64,000 nt of DNA, from contig NZ_JBANCG010000006.1 in assembly GCF_037026715.1 (NCBI RefSeq), positions 372,001 to 436,000 on the forward strand, written 5' to 3'. Shown piece after piece: positions 43,751-52,502 of the stretch. Positions within the stretch are counted from its first letter, which is position 1. Each line of letters begins with the position of its first letter. The DNA is from Breoghania sp037026715. Lineage in GTDB: Bacteria > Pseudomonadota > Alphaproteobacteria > Rhizobiales > Stappiaceae. Position numbers and translations under genes: made by a program. The notes below the pieces were generated by a model, which ran no database searches, was not told the DNA's origin, and saw only the letters and a program-made list of their open reading frames with translations.

Positions 43751-45829
43751 TCAGCCTTCGATCCTGGAGAAGTCCGCCACGGTCATCGTGGCCTCGCGGA
43801 TCTCGTTCAGCAGCTTCAGGCGGTTCTCGCGCACGGTCATGTCATCTGCGTTGACGAGGATGTCCTCGAAGAACCGGTCCACCGGCGCGCGCAGCTTGGC
43901 AAGCGCGGTCATGGCGGCGGCGAAATCCTCGCGCCGGACCGCCTGCTCGGCCTCCGCGCGAGCCGCATCCACGGCGGCGGCGAGATCGATTTCCGCCTGT
44001 TCCACCAGATGGTCGGCGTGCGGCTTGCCGGAGTAAGTCTTGTTGAACTTCTTTTCCTCGATCCGGAGGATGTTCGTCGCCCGCTTGGTGCCGGCGAGAA
44101 GCGATGCCCCGTCTTCCGTCTCCAGGAAGTGACCGAGCGCCTCCACCCGCTTGACGATCATCAGGAGGTCGTCCTGGCCTTCCAGCGAGAAGACGGCGTC
44201 GATCAGATCGTGGCGGGCCCCATCCTCGCGAAGATGCACCTTGAGCCGGTCGGCGAAGAAGGAGAGGAGGTCGCCGGCTTCCGCGAAATCGGGCCGCGCC
44301 TTGGCGAAGACCTTGAGCAGCGGCAGCCGCAGCCCGTTTGTCAGCACGATGCGGATGACGCCGAGTGCCGCACGGCGCAGCGCGTAGGGGTCCTTGGAGC
44401 CCGTGGGCTTCTCGTCGATGGCCCAGAAGCCGGTGAGCAGATCCTGCTTGTCGGCGAGCGCCACTGCAATGGCAACGGGATCGCTCGGCACCTCGTCGGA
44501 GGGGCCTTGCGGCTTGTAGTGCTGCTCGATGGCGTTGGCGACGGCCGGATCCTCGCCCTGGCGGGTGGCGTAATAGCGCCCCATCAGGCCCTGCACTTCC
44601 GGGAATTCGTAGACCATGTGGCTGACGAGATCGGCCTTGGCGAGATGTGCGGCGCGGCGCGCCTTGTCCGCATCCGCGCCCACCACCGGTGCGATCGCCG
44701 CGCTCAATGCTTCCAGACGCGTCACGCGTTCCGCCTGCGTGCCGAGCTTTTCGTGGAAGACGATGCTTGAGAGCTTCGCGACATTGTCCTGAAGCTTGGT
44801 CTTCAGGTCGGTATCCCAGAAGAATTTCGCATCCGAAAGTCGGGCGCGAATGACCTTCTCGTTGCCCGCGATGATCGTCTTGCCGCCGTCGGTCGCCTCC
44901 AGGTTGGAGACGAGCACGAACCGGTTGGTCAGCCGCCCGGTCGCCGGATCCTTCATCACGAAACACTTCTGGTTGGCGCGGATCGTGGCGCGGATGACCT
45001 CGTCGGGCACTTCCAGGAATGCCTCGTCGAACGAGCCGACCAGCACGACCGGCCATTCCACGAGCCCTGCGATCTCTTCCAGAAGTCCCTCGTCCTCAAC
45101 GAGCTCAAGCCCCAGCGCAAGCGCCCGGTCCCGGGCATCGTGGGCGATGATGTCCTTGCGACGGTCGGCATCGAGCACGACCTTGGCCTTTTCCAGCTTC
45201 GGCATGTAATCGTCGAAGCGGCGCACCTCGAAGGTGTCCGGTGCCAGGAAGCGATGTCCCCTGGTCGTGTTGCCGCTGGCAACGCCTTCGATATCGACGG
45301 CGATCACCTCAGGCTCTTCGGTTTCGGGGCCGAAGGTGCACAGGATCGAATGCAGCGGCCGCACCCAGCGCAAGGAGCCCGCCTCGCGCGAGGCCGCGCC
45401 CCAGCGCATCGACTTCGGCCAGGGGAACTTGCGCACGGTGTCGGCGACGATTTCCGAGATCACTTCGGTGGCCTCTCGGCCGGGCTTCTCGATGACCGCG
45501 ACGTAGAAATCGCCCTTCTTCGGATCGGAGACGATCTTCGCCTCCTCGATGGATGAAAGCCCGGCGCCGCGCAGGAAGCCCTCCAGTGCCTTTTCCGGTG
45601 CGCCGACGCGCGGACCCTTGCGTTCCTCGCGCGTTTCCGGCGAACGAGCGGGCAGGCCCGCGACCTGCAGGGCAAGCCGGCGCGGCGTTGAGAAGGCCTT
45701 TGCACCTTCGTAGACCAGACCCGCATCAACCAGAGCGTTTGTGACCATGGACTTCAGGTCTTCCGCAGCGCGACGTTGCATGCGCGCCGGGATTTCCTCG
45801 CAGAACAGTTCGAGGAGGAGATCGGACAT
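43751..45829 (-). CDS. glyS: glycine-tRNA ligase beta subunit
   Basis: 692 residues, normal for GlyS of the alpha2-beta2 bacterial enzyme that charges tRNA-Gly. It opens MSDLLLELFCEEIPARMQRRAAEDLKSMV. Seen further: KSMRWGAASREAGSLRWVRPLHSILC, GNTTRGHRFLAPDTFEV, FMKDPATG-type FVMKDPATGRLTNRFVLVSN, and the C-terminal anticodon-binding helical part with PVDRFFEDILVNADDMTVRENRLKLLNEI. The partner glyQ lies about 5.7 kb away on the same strand; four other genes lie between them. Confidence 0.96.
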   Translation of the reverse strand: MSDLLLELFCEEIPARMQRRAAEDLKSMVTNALVDAGLVYEGAKAFSTPRRLALQVAGLPARSPETREERKGPRVGAPEKALEGFLRGAGLSSIEEAKIVSDPKKGDFYVAVIEKPGREATEVISEIVADTVRKFPWPKSMRWGAASREAGSLRWVRPLHSILCTFGPETEEPEVIAVDIEGVASGNTTRGHRFLAPDTFEVRRFDDYMPKLEKAKVVLDADRRKDIIAHDARDRALALGLELVEDEGLLEEIAGLVEWPVVLVGSFDEAFLEVPDEVIRATIRANQKCFVMKDPATGRLTNRFVLVSNLEATDGGKTIIAGNEKVIRARLSDAKFFWDTDLKTKLQDNVAKLSSIVFHEKLGTQAERVTRLEALSAAIAPVVGADADKARRAAHLAKADLVSHMVYEFPEVQGLMGRYYATRQGEDPAVANAIEQHYKPQGPSDEVPSDPVAIAVALADKQDLLTGFWAIDEKPTGSKDPYALRRAALGVIRIVLTNGLRLPLLKVFAKARPDFAEAGDLLSFFADRLKVHLREDGARHDLIDAVFSLEGQDDLLMIVKRVEALGHFLETEDGASLLAGTKRATNILRIEEKKFNKTYSGKPHADHLVEQAEIDLAAAVDAARAEAEQAVRREDFAAAMTALAKLRAPVDRFFEDILVNADDMTVRENRLKLLNEIREATMTVADFSRIEG

Positions 45830-46147
45830 CGGGTTCGCTTTCGGGGCATGAAGAATGAGAATTCCGGGACAGTCGGTTAGCAAGTTGCGCCGGTCTTGTC
45901 ACGTCCCCTCGCAATAGATCGCCGCATGTCGCGTCGTGTCAGCCGATCTGCCGCAGCCGGAGCGGCGACGCGACCGGAGAAGACGAGACCGGAAGGGCGT
46001 GCGGAAGATCGTATCGGCGGCCTTGTTGTGATTATCGGTGGGAAGTGGGTGAGTAATGATACGTATATATTTGAATGTACTTATGTAAATGCCGTTCGGA
46101 TATGAAAGAAGGGAGGTGAAGATGCCTGAAAGCTGAATGGAAGGCCC
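45830..46147 (+). other. upstream region of the GGDEF-EAL gene
   Basis: About 318 bases. The part 46010-46110 is rich in A+T (GATACGTATATATTTGAATG near 46058), the likely promoter area. A strong GGGAGGTGAAG leads not to the gene but to a four-codon frame at 46122-46136. No other element recognised. Confidence 0.45.
46122..46136 (+). CDS. possible leader mini-ORF (MPES)
   Basis: ATG CCT GAA AGC TGA directly after GGGAGGTGAAG, the best ribosome site in the area. It ends 11 bases before the ATG of the GGDEF-EAL gene, so it could couple or tune that gene's translation. It may also be chance. Confidence 0.3.
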   Translation: MPES

Positions 46148-47725
46148 ATGTCACGAATTAAGCATGCCTTCTACGCTATCCGATATGGGTCGCGTGCGAA
46201 GCGGGACGCGGTGGTGATATGTGCCATCAGTCTGCCGCTTTTGCTTCTGGCGGCCTATGTGGATCTGTTCGAACTGTTGTTTTCTTATACCCGAAGGCAT
46301 GAAGCATGGCAGCTCGACGAGATCCTGTCCGCCGGTTTCGTCGTCGGCCTGGCGGCGGTGATCTATGCGGCCCGACGGGTTGCGGACCTCAGGACCGAGG
46401 TTCGCCTGCGCCGTGCGGCGGAGAGCGCGGTCGTCCGGCTTACCCTGCATGACACGCTGACGGGACTTCCCAATCGCTACAAGTACGAACGGCTGTTCGC
46501 GGCATGTATTCGCGAAAACCCGACCAGTCCGCGTGCGATCCTGGTTCTCAATGTCGATGCGTTCAACCATGTCAATGACACCTACGGTCATGCCGTGGGA
46601 GACAATCTCCTTCTCGCTCTGGCCAGCCGGCTGACGACGGCGATCGGGAGCGAGGGGATCGTCGCGCGGATCGGGGCGGATGAGTTCGCCCTGCTGACCC
46701 GGCCCCTGCGGCGCGACATCGACGTATCCCGGCTCGTCCAGCACCTCATCCTGGCGATGGAGGATCCCTACCGGGTGCTCGGCAACGAGATCATGATCTC
46801 GGTTGGCATCGGCGTCGCACGGTATCCGCAGGACGGGCGCACCGCGCCTCTGCTGTTGCGTCGGGCCGATGTCGCCGGCCGCCATGCGAAAAACAACGGA
46901 CGTTCCCGCTATGCGCTGTTTGACGAGGAGATGGAGCGCGCCCTGTCCGATTTTGCGCGGATGGAGAGCGCCTTGCGGATGGCGATCGCGGAAGACCGCA
47001 TCGTGCCCTTCTTCCAGCCTATACTGGACCTGAATACCGGCAAGACCGTTGCCTTCGAGTGTCTTGCGCGCTGGTATGATCCGCAGCTTGGGTGGGTGCG
47101 GCCGGACAGGTTCATACAGACTGCCGAGGAAACCGGTCAGATCGGGCTGCTGAGCGAGCGCCTGTTGCGCAAGGCCGGCACCGCTGCGCTCGGCTGGCCG
47201 AAGGAGATCGGCCTGTCCTTCAACATCTCCGGCTTGCAGCTGCGCGAGCGCACGCTCGGTCTCGACGTCCTCTCCGTGCTGGGGGAGGTGGGGCTGAGCC
47301 CGTCGCGGCTGGAGCTGGAAATCACCGAGACGGCGCTTGTGCGCGATGTCCCGCTGGCGCGCGAGAGCCTCGACATCCTTGCCAGCACCGGCATCAAGAT
47401 CGCGCTCGACGACTTCGGGACCGGGCATTCCAGCCTGCGCTACGTCTGCGATTTCCCGATCCACAAGCTCAAGATCGATCAGTCCTTCGTCCGCACCATG
47501 TGCAAGCGCCGGGAAAGCGAGCAGATCATCTCCGCAGTTCTAGGCCTCGCGCATGGCATGGGCATCACGGCCACCGCCGAGGGCATCGAGGACGAGAGCC
47601 AGATGCTCGCGTTGAAACGGCTGGGGTGCGATTTCGGTCAGGGTTACCTGTTCGGACGGCCAATGTCGGCCGATGCCGTTTCGGAGTTCCTGTCGCATGA
47701 GGTCAAGGAGCGCCTGAGCGCCTGA
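46148..47725 (+). CDS. membrane GGDEF-EAL protein, probable c-di-GMP phosphodiesterase
   Basis: 525 residues. Two membrane helices (about 22-42 and 58-75), then GGDEF (about 95-255) and EAL (about 270-510). The GGDEF signature is GADEF (RIGADEFALL), so cyclase activity is doubtful. The EAL site reads ECL (FECLARW) but keeps the glutamate, with FNISGLQL, LEITETAL, DDFGTGHSSL, LKIDQSFVR, AEGIED and GQGYLFGRP, so hydrolysis looks possible. Start ATG at 46148 with GGAAGG upstream. It lies between glyS and the DUF2207 gene. Confidence 0.88.
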   Translation: MSRIKHAFYAIRYGSRAKRDAVVICAISLPLLLLAAYVDLFELLFSYTRRHEAWQLDEILSAGFVVGLAAVIYAARRVADLRTEVRLRRAAESAVVRLTLHDTLTGLPNRYKYERLFAACIRENPTSPRAILVLNVDAFNHVNDTYGHAVGDNLLLALASRLTTAIGSEGIVARIGADEFALLTRPLRRDIDVSRLVQHLILAMEDPYRVLGNEIMISVGIGVARYPQDGRTAPLLLRRADVAGRHAKNNGRSRYALFDEEMERALSDFARMESALRMAIAEDRIVPFFQPILDLNTGKTVAFECLARWYDPQLGWVRPDRFIQTAEETGQIGLLSERLLRKAGTAALGWPKEIGLSFNISGLQLRERTLGLDVLSVLGEVGLSPSRLELEITETALVRDVPLARESLDILASTGIKIALDDFGTGHSSLRYVCDFPIHKLKIDQSFVRTMCKRRESEQIISAVLGLAHGMGITATAEGIEDESQMLALKRLGCDFGQGYLFGRPMSADAVSEFLSHEVKERLSA

Positions 47726-47813
47726 GACCGGTTGTTTCTTTCTAGGCTAACCGACTGCTGCGAGGCGGGCGGCTGTTGCACGCTACCGCGGCCGAACGTC
47801 GGACGGCGCCGGG

Positions 47814-49790
47814 TTACCAGCCGCCGCCTCCTCCTCCGCCGCCGCCTCCGCCGACACCACCCCCGCCGCCGCCGCTCGAAAACCCGGACGACGACGATTT
47901 GGGTGTCGGCAGCGATGTCGTGAAAGAGTTCGACATCGCGTCGACGGTCGCGGACATGGCGTTGCCGAAATCCTGTGGCGCGAAGCGGCGGCCATGATAC
48001 CAGGCCGGCACATACGCCGCCGTCATTCCGCTCTCCTTGGCTGCGGTGGCTGTCTCGAGCCAGTTCTGGAACGCCTCCGACCAGGGCTTCTCCACCTCCA
48101 GTGCGACCGCATACGGCAAGAGCGTTTCGAAGCGCGTCGGCGACATCTCCGGTGCGCCGTTCATGTTCAGGCGATCCCGCTCGGCGACTGACAGGTAGAG
48201 CTTGAGCCCTTCCAGCCGGTCCATCAGCAGCCGGCCGTGAGCGGTGGGGGCGCCCATCAGGTAATAGAACAGGATGTTCACCCAAAGCAGCGCAACGATC
48301 GTCACGACCACCAACGGCGCGCCGCCTGTGGTCAAGGCGATGCTGAGGACCTGCAGGCCGATTGCACCCATGAAGATGACGATCATCGAGCCGAAAAGAA
48401 TGAAGTGAACCGCTCCGGAGAGCGATCTGGTGCGGATCACGTCGAGGCCGACCCGGACGATGATGATGGTGAAGAACGTCACGAAGATCGTCACGACCCC
48501 GAGCAAGAAGATATCCTGCTCGCCGAGGTCGCCGAAAAGAACGAGTGCGACGAGCGCGGACAGGCTGAGCCCCAGGCCCGGCAGCCAGTGTGCTGTGTTG
48601 CTCTTGAAAAAGCGGCTGCGGTTCTCGCTGGTGATGGCTCCACGGAATTTCGAGCCCAGGGATGCAACCGACGATCCGTTCTTCTTGGAAAGCTGAAGCG
48701 GCTCGCCGCCGAGCGCGGTCAGGACGGCTGCTTCTCCGGGGGGAAGTGCTGCGATGCCGTCGCTCTTGCGTGTCGGCCGCAGGGTGATCCGCGAGCGCAG
48801 GTCGTCAAGCTCCAGATAGCCCTTGACCGCCAGATCGATGCACGCGGCCGACAGCGCACGCCAGCCGGCACCCGAAAAGCCGCGATTGAGGATATAGTCG
48901 GCCAGCGCCGGCGAAACGCCTTCCGGCGCCTCGAAGAGCGGGATGATCGTGCCCTTGGGCGGATCGCGCCCGACCCGCAGCCACGCCCATACGAAATAGG
49001 CGAGGACGACGGCGAGGCCGCCGAAGGCGACGATCTCGCTGTGGTGATCGAGAAGGAGGTAGGCCGCTTCCTGGGCCACGGTCGGCTGGGCGATCGTTCC
49101 CTTCGGCATCGCGACCGCGATCGAGAAACCTTCGCCCATCTGAAGTGCGCGCGTTGTGGAGAAGACGATGGCGCCGCCGTTCCTTTTCGCCTCGGCCGTC
49201 CAGTCGGTGCCCGTTGCGCCGAAGCGGCCGGTGAACGCCTGCCACTTCGTGGCCGTCACGCCCTCCGGCAGCACGACGCGTGCGCTCGCATGCTCGATCG
49301 GAAACCTCCATTCCTGGCCCGTGACGTTCCAGTAGAGCTCGTCGTGATTGTCGAAAAACCGGATCTGGCGCGTCGTTTCGTAGGTGATCTGGAAGGTGTG
49401 GCTGCGATGCGCGAGAATGGCATTGGGATCGCCGATATAGATGCGCACGCCGTCGCTGCTCCAGTTCTCCTTGTAGGGCTCTTGCGCGCCGTCGCGCCGG
49501 ACCGAAAGCAGCTTGAACCCGACCTTGTGCCGCTGTCCGTCCGCGTCCTCGAAAACGAGCGGGAAGTCGCGATAGATGCCGCGCTTGATGTCGCGGCCCT
49601 CCGCATCGGCGACGATGGTTTCGGTAACCTCTAACGTGCCGTCGCGCGCGATGCGGATCGTGCTGTCATAGGAGGTGATGCGCTCTTCGGCCCGCAAGGG
49701 GGCGGCAGACGCTGCAAGAAAAGTCGTCAGGACGATCAGCAGCGCGGCGACAAGGCCGGGCAGCGCGGCGGGGCGTCGGGATAGGGGCAT
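47814..49790 (-). CDS. DUF2207 membrane protein with poly-glycine tail
   Basis: 658 residues. Signal peptide (about 1-34), a periplasmic DUF2207 domain (about 35-230; RITSYDSTIRIARDGTLEVTETIVADAEGRDIKRGIYRDFP), a membrane helix near 250, a cytoplasmic segment, three or more membrane helices near 395-510, and a Gly/Ser-rich end with about two dozen glycines closed by a terminal Trp. DUF2207 proteins commonly end this way and pair with LemA. Function unknown; an envelope role is suspected. lemA lies 27 bases upstream on the same strand. Confidence 0.87.
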   Translation of the reverse strand: MPLSRRPAALPGLVAALLIVLTTFLAASAAPLRAEERITSYDSTIRIARDGTLEVTETIVADAEGRDIKRGIYRDFPLVFEDADGQRHKVGFKLLSVRRDGAQEPYKENWSSDGVRIYIGDPNAILAHRSHTFQITYETTRQIRFFDNHDELYWNVTGQEWRFPIEHASARVVLPEGVTATKWQAFTGRFGATGTDWTAEAKRNGGAIVFSTTRALQMGEGFSIAVAMPKGTIAQPTVAQEAAYLLLDHHSEIVAFGGLAVVLAYFVWAWLRVGRDPPKGTIIPLFEAPEGVSPALADYILNRGFSGAGWRALSAACIDLAVKGYLELDDLRSRITLRPTRKSDGIAALPPGEAAVLTALGGEPLQLSKKNGSSVASLGSKFRGAITSENRSRFFKSNTAHWLPGLGLSLSALVALVLFGDLGEQDIFLLGVVTIFVTFFTIIIVRVGLDVIRTRSLSGAVHFILFGSMIVIFMGAIGLQVLSIALTTGGAPLVVVTIVALLWVNILFYYLMGAPTAHGRLLMDRLEGLKLYLSVAERDRLNMNGAPEMSPTRFETLLPYAVALEVEKPWSEAFQNWLETATAAKESGMTAAYVPAWYHGRRFAPQDFGNAMSATVDAMSNSFTTSLPTPKSSSSGFSSGGGGGGVGGGGGGGGGGGW

Positions 49791-49817
49791 TCCGGCAAGG
49801 GCCTTCGATTGGTTCGC

Positions 49818-50384
49818 TCAGCCTGCGTCGAAGCTGACTTTCGGGGTGGCGCGTTGCGAGGCGTCCTCGATCTCGAAATAGTCCTCCTTGGAGAAGCCGA
49901 ACTGGCCTGCCACCAGGTTGGAGGGGAAGGATTCCACCATTACGTTCAGGTCGCGCACCGCGCCGTTGTAATAGCGTCGCGCCATCTGGAGTTCGTGCTC
50001 GACCTTGTCCAGTGCGCCCTGCAATTCGAGGAAGTTGTTTGACGCCTTCAGGTCCGGATAACTCTCCGCCACCGCCATGAGCCTCCCGAGCGCCGCGCCG
50101 AGCAGCCCTTCGGCCTGAGCCCGCGCCGCCACGTCGCCGGACGGCACGTTGCCGGCCTGCGCGCGCATGTGGGTGACCGCGGCGAGCGTGTCGCGCTCGT
50201 GAGTCATGTAGCCCTTCACCGTCTCCACCAGGTTGGGGATCAGGTCGAACCGGCGTTTCAGCTGCACATCGATGCCGCTCCATCCCTCGCGCACCATCTG
50301 TCGCTGCCGAACGAGGCGGTTGTAGAGGGACACGATGTAGAGAGCGATCGCCGCGATCACGGCGACGACGATCCATGTGGTCAT
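49818..50384 (-). CDS. lemA: LemA family protein
   Basis: 188 residues. One N-terminal membrane helix (TTWIVVAVIAAIALYIVSLYN), then a helical LemA domain: MVREGWSGIDVQLKRRFDLIPNLVETVKGYMTHERDTLAAVTHMRAQ, LLGAALGRLMAVAESYPDLKASNNFLELQGALDKVEHELQMARRYYNGAVRDLN and a closing SFPSNLVAGQFGFSKEDYFEI. LemA is widespread and membrane-anchored; its role is unclear. GGAGA precedes the ATG at 50384. Probable operon with the DUF2207 gene. The 387 bases upstream include the operator array of the divergent gene. Confidence 0.93.
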   Translation of the reverse strand: MTTWIVVAVIAAIALYIVSLYNRLVRQRQMVREGWSGIDVQLKRRFDLIPNLVETVKGYMTHERDTLAAVTHMRAQAGNVPSGDVAARAQAEGLLGAALGRLMAVAESYPDLKASNNFLELQGALDKVEHELQMARRYYNGAVRDLNVMVESFPSNLVAGQFGFSKEDYFEIEDASQRATPKVSFDAG

Positions 50385-50771
50385 AACGGGTCTCCAAACG
50401 GGCTGGGCCACGCGCCTTTGCGGGCATCACAAGGGGCGGATATCGCCCGCATTCGCAACGCAGAAGCTTCGCATCGGTTCGAAGCTAGTCAGTCGGACGA
50501 GCGTTGTCATGTGATCTGGATAACACCTCGGCGCATTTGAACCGCGATCTGAACCGCTGTCCCGGCGTGCCTCCGCAAGTCTTGCGGGAAGCCTCATGCC
50601 TTGCGGCAGCCGCCGGGCTTCTGGCCGTGCGGCTGTCCGCCGAACCCCACAATCCCACCCCACGGACTGTGACATTTCGCCGCACCAACGCAACGATGAT
50701 TGCGATGTTTGTCATCTTTTTGTCATTTTAAATGACATTTTGGTGACATCGAAAACAGAAAACAGAACAAT
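50385..50771. other. divergent control region, lemA / YrbL-like gene
   Basis: About 387 bases without a gene. The right end (50670-50760) is A+T-rich and holds the TGTCA/TGACA array described separately, with a further TGACATTT at 50670. The left part must contain the lemA promoter, where I see no clear element. Confidence 0.5.
50710..50748. promoter_or_regulatory. symmetric four-half-site operator upstream of the YrbL-like gene
   Basis: TGTCA at 50710-50714 and 50721-50725, and the complement TGACA at 50733-50737 and 50744-50748. Each pair is spaced 11 bases, and the whole 39-base block is mirror-symmetric about 50729. The centre TGTCATTTTAAATGACA (50721-50737) is a perfect 17-base dyad. 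The direct repeats (TTTGTCAT twice, 11 bases apart) are the spacing expected for OmpR/PhoB-type regulators. It ends 23 bases before the ATG at 50772. Confidence 0.6.
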
Positions 50772-51407
50772 ATGATAGTGTTATCGGGGCGGGCACCGCT
50801 TTCATCGGGCGATTTCCGGCACTGCTACCTTCATCCTGACGATGCCACCAAGTGCGTCAAGGTCCTCAAGCGTCGTAAGGACACGCGCCATCACGGCCGC
50901 ATCGAGCGTTTCTTTAGACGTGGTGCAGTGGACTCCAACCGCCGCGAATACGACCACTATTGCGATCTCGCCGGCGCGGGCGTTCCGCTGGAGCGCTACT
51001 TTCCGAAGATGCACGGCCCGGTGGAAACGGATCTGGGCAGCGGCCTGTGCTTCGATCTCGTGCGCGGCAGCGAAGGCGATGGGCCTGTCAGCCTGCTCAC
51101 GATCATGAAGGGCGAGGGACCGGCTGCGCTGGAGGCGGAATTCGTTCTGCGTGAGGTCACCGAATTTGCGCGCTTCTGCCAGCGCTATGCGATCCTGGCG
51201 TCATGCGACGAGCCTGGCAATATCGGCTTCGTGCGCAATGGCGACGGTTTTCGCCTTGTCGCCTATGACCTGAAGTTCCGTCAGAACAAGGAATTCATTC
51301 CGGTCTCCACGCTGTTCTCCAGCGTGCGGCGACGCAAGGTGCAGCGCCGTTTCGAGCGTCTGTGCGGGCCGCTGACCGAAAGCCTTGCAAGGCTCAACCA
51401 GGCCTGA
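50772..51407 (+). CDS. YrbL-like protein kinase-fold protein
   Basis: 211 residues resembling E. coli YrbL (PF10707): an opening LSGRAPLSSGDFRHCYLHPDDATKCVKVLKRR, a central RREYDHYCDLAGAGVPLERYFPKMHGPVETDLGSGLCFDLVRG, then a kinase-like DEPGNIGFVRNGDGFRLVAYDLK (N and D in the metal-loop position). YrbL is PhoP-controlled in enterics; its activity is not known. The start is the ATG at 50772. It stands alone with its own elaborate operator. Convergent with glyQ. Confidence 0.8.
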   Translation: MIVLSGRAPLSSGDFRHCYLHPDDATKCVKVLKRRKDTRHHGRIERFFRRGAVDSNRREYDHYCDLAGAGVPLERYFPKMHGPVETDLGSGLCFDLVRGSEGDGPVSLLTIMKGEGPAALEAEFVLREVTEFARFCQRYAILASCDEPGNIGFVRNGDGFRLVAYDLKFRQNKEFIPVSTLFSSVRRRKVQRRFERLCGPLTESLARLNQA

Positions 51408-51506
51408 AGCCGCTCAAGGCCCAGTCCCTGCTTTGCGTGCCTGCGGATGCCGGCCATCTCTCAACGGATCTCGAACCGGAACGGCGCGTGACGCGGCCTC
51501 CGGCGG

Positions 51507-52466
51507 CTATTGCGCGCCGCCGGCCCGGGTCTTGAGAAAGGCTGCGCCGCAGGCCTTGGCAAGCTCGCGCACGCGCAGGATATAGGACTGGCGCTCCGTC
51601 ACCGAGATCACGCCGCGCGCATCGAGCAGGTTGAAGCAGTGCGAGGCCTTGATGCACTGGTCGTAGGCGGGGAACACCAGCTTGTGAATCCCGTCGCCAG
51701 CCTCTTCCATCGCCTTTTCGCCGGCTTCCAGCAGTGCCTTGCATTCGCCTTCGGCATCGCGGAAATGACGGAAGAGCATCTCGGTGTTGGCATACTCGAA
51801 ATTGTGGCGCGAATATTCCTGCTCCGCCTGCAGGAAGACGTCGCCATAGGTGACCTTCTCGTCGCCCTCGCGGCCGTTGAAATTGAGGTCGTAGACGTTG
51901 TCGATGCCCTGCACGTACATCGCCAGCCGTTCAAGCCCGTAGGTGAGTTCACCGGCGACCGGCGCGCACTCGAAGCCCGCCACCTGCTGAAAGTAGGTGA
52001 ACTGCGAGACTTCCATGCCGTCGCACCAGCATTCCCAGCCGAGCCCCCAGGCACCCAGCGTCGGGCTCTCCCAGTCGTCCTCGACGAAGCGGATGTCGTG
52101 GACCTCCGGGTCGAGGCCGATGGCGGCCAGCGAGGCGAGGTAGAGCTCCTGCAGGTTCTCCGGCGACGGCTTCAGGATGGCCTGAAACTGATAGTAGTGC
52201 TGCAGCCGGTTCGGGTTCTCGCCGTATCGTCCGTCCGTCGGCCGGCGCGAGGGCTGCACATAGGCGGCCTTCCACGGGCGCGGTCCCAGAGACCGCAGCG
52301 TCGTTGCCGGGTGAAAGGTACCCGCGCCCACTTCCATGTCATAGGGTTGCAGGATCACGCAGCCCTGGTCGGCCCAGAAACGCTGCAAGGTGAGGATGAG
52401 CCCCTGGAAAGAGCGCTGCGGGCTGAGATAGGCGGCAGTTTCCTCCGCCCCGGTTTCCATAGGCAT
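51507..52466 (-). CDS. glyQ: glycine-tRNA ligase alpha subunit
   Basis: 319 residues. Class II catalytic subunit: SFQGLILTLQRFWADQGCVILQPYDMEVGAGTFHPATTLRSLGPRPWKAAYVQPSRRPTDGRYGENPNRLQHYYQFQAILKPSP is diagnostic, with WESPTLGAWGLGWECWCDGMEVSQFTYFQQVAGFE and a GELTYGLERLAMYVQ motif 3. Two ATGs lie at 52466 and 52460; the first is used. It is not adjacent to glyS, although the two subunits must be made together. Confidence 0.96.
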   Translation of the reverse strand: MPMETGAEETAAYLSPQRSFQGLILTLQRFWADQGCVILQPYDMEVGAGTFHPATTLRSLGPRPWKAAYVQPSRRPTDGRYGENPNRLQHYYQFQAILKPSPENLQELYLASLAAIGLDPEVHDIRFVEDDWESPTLGAWGLGWECWCDGMEVSQFTYFQQVAGFECAPVAGELTYGLERLAMYVQGIDNVYDLNFNGREGDEKVTYGDVFLQAEQEYSRHNFEYANTEMLFRHFRDAEGECKALLEAGEKAMEEAGDGIHKLVFPAYDQCIKASHCFNLLDARGVISVTERQSYILRVRELAKACGAAFLKTRAGGAQ

Positions 52467-52502
52467 GATTTCGATAATCCTGAGAGTGCCGGACGGCCGT
52501 GA

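Noticed and set aside
47814..47880. Gly-codon repeat as a phase-variable tract
   Set aside because: The codons are mixed GGN, not a homopolymer or exact short tandem repeat, so slippage is not strongly indicated.
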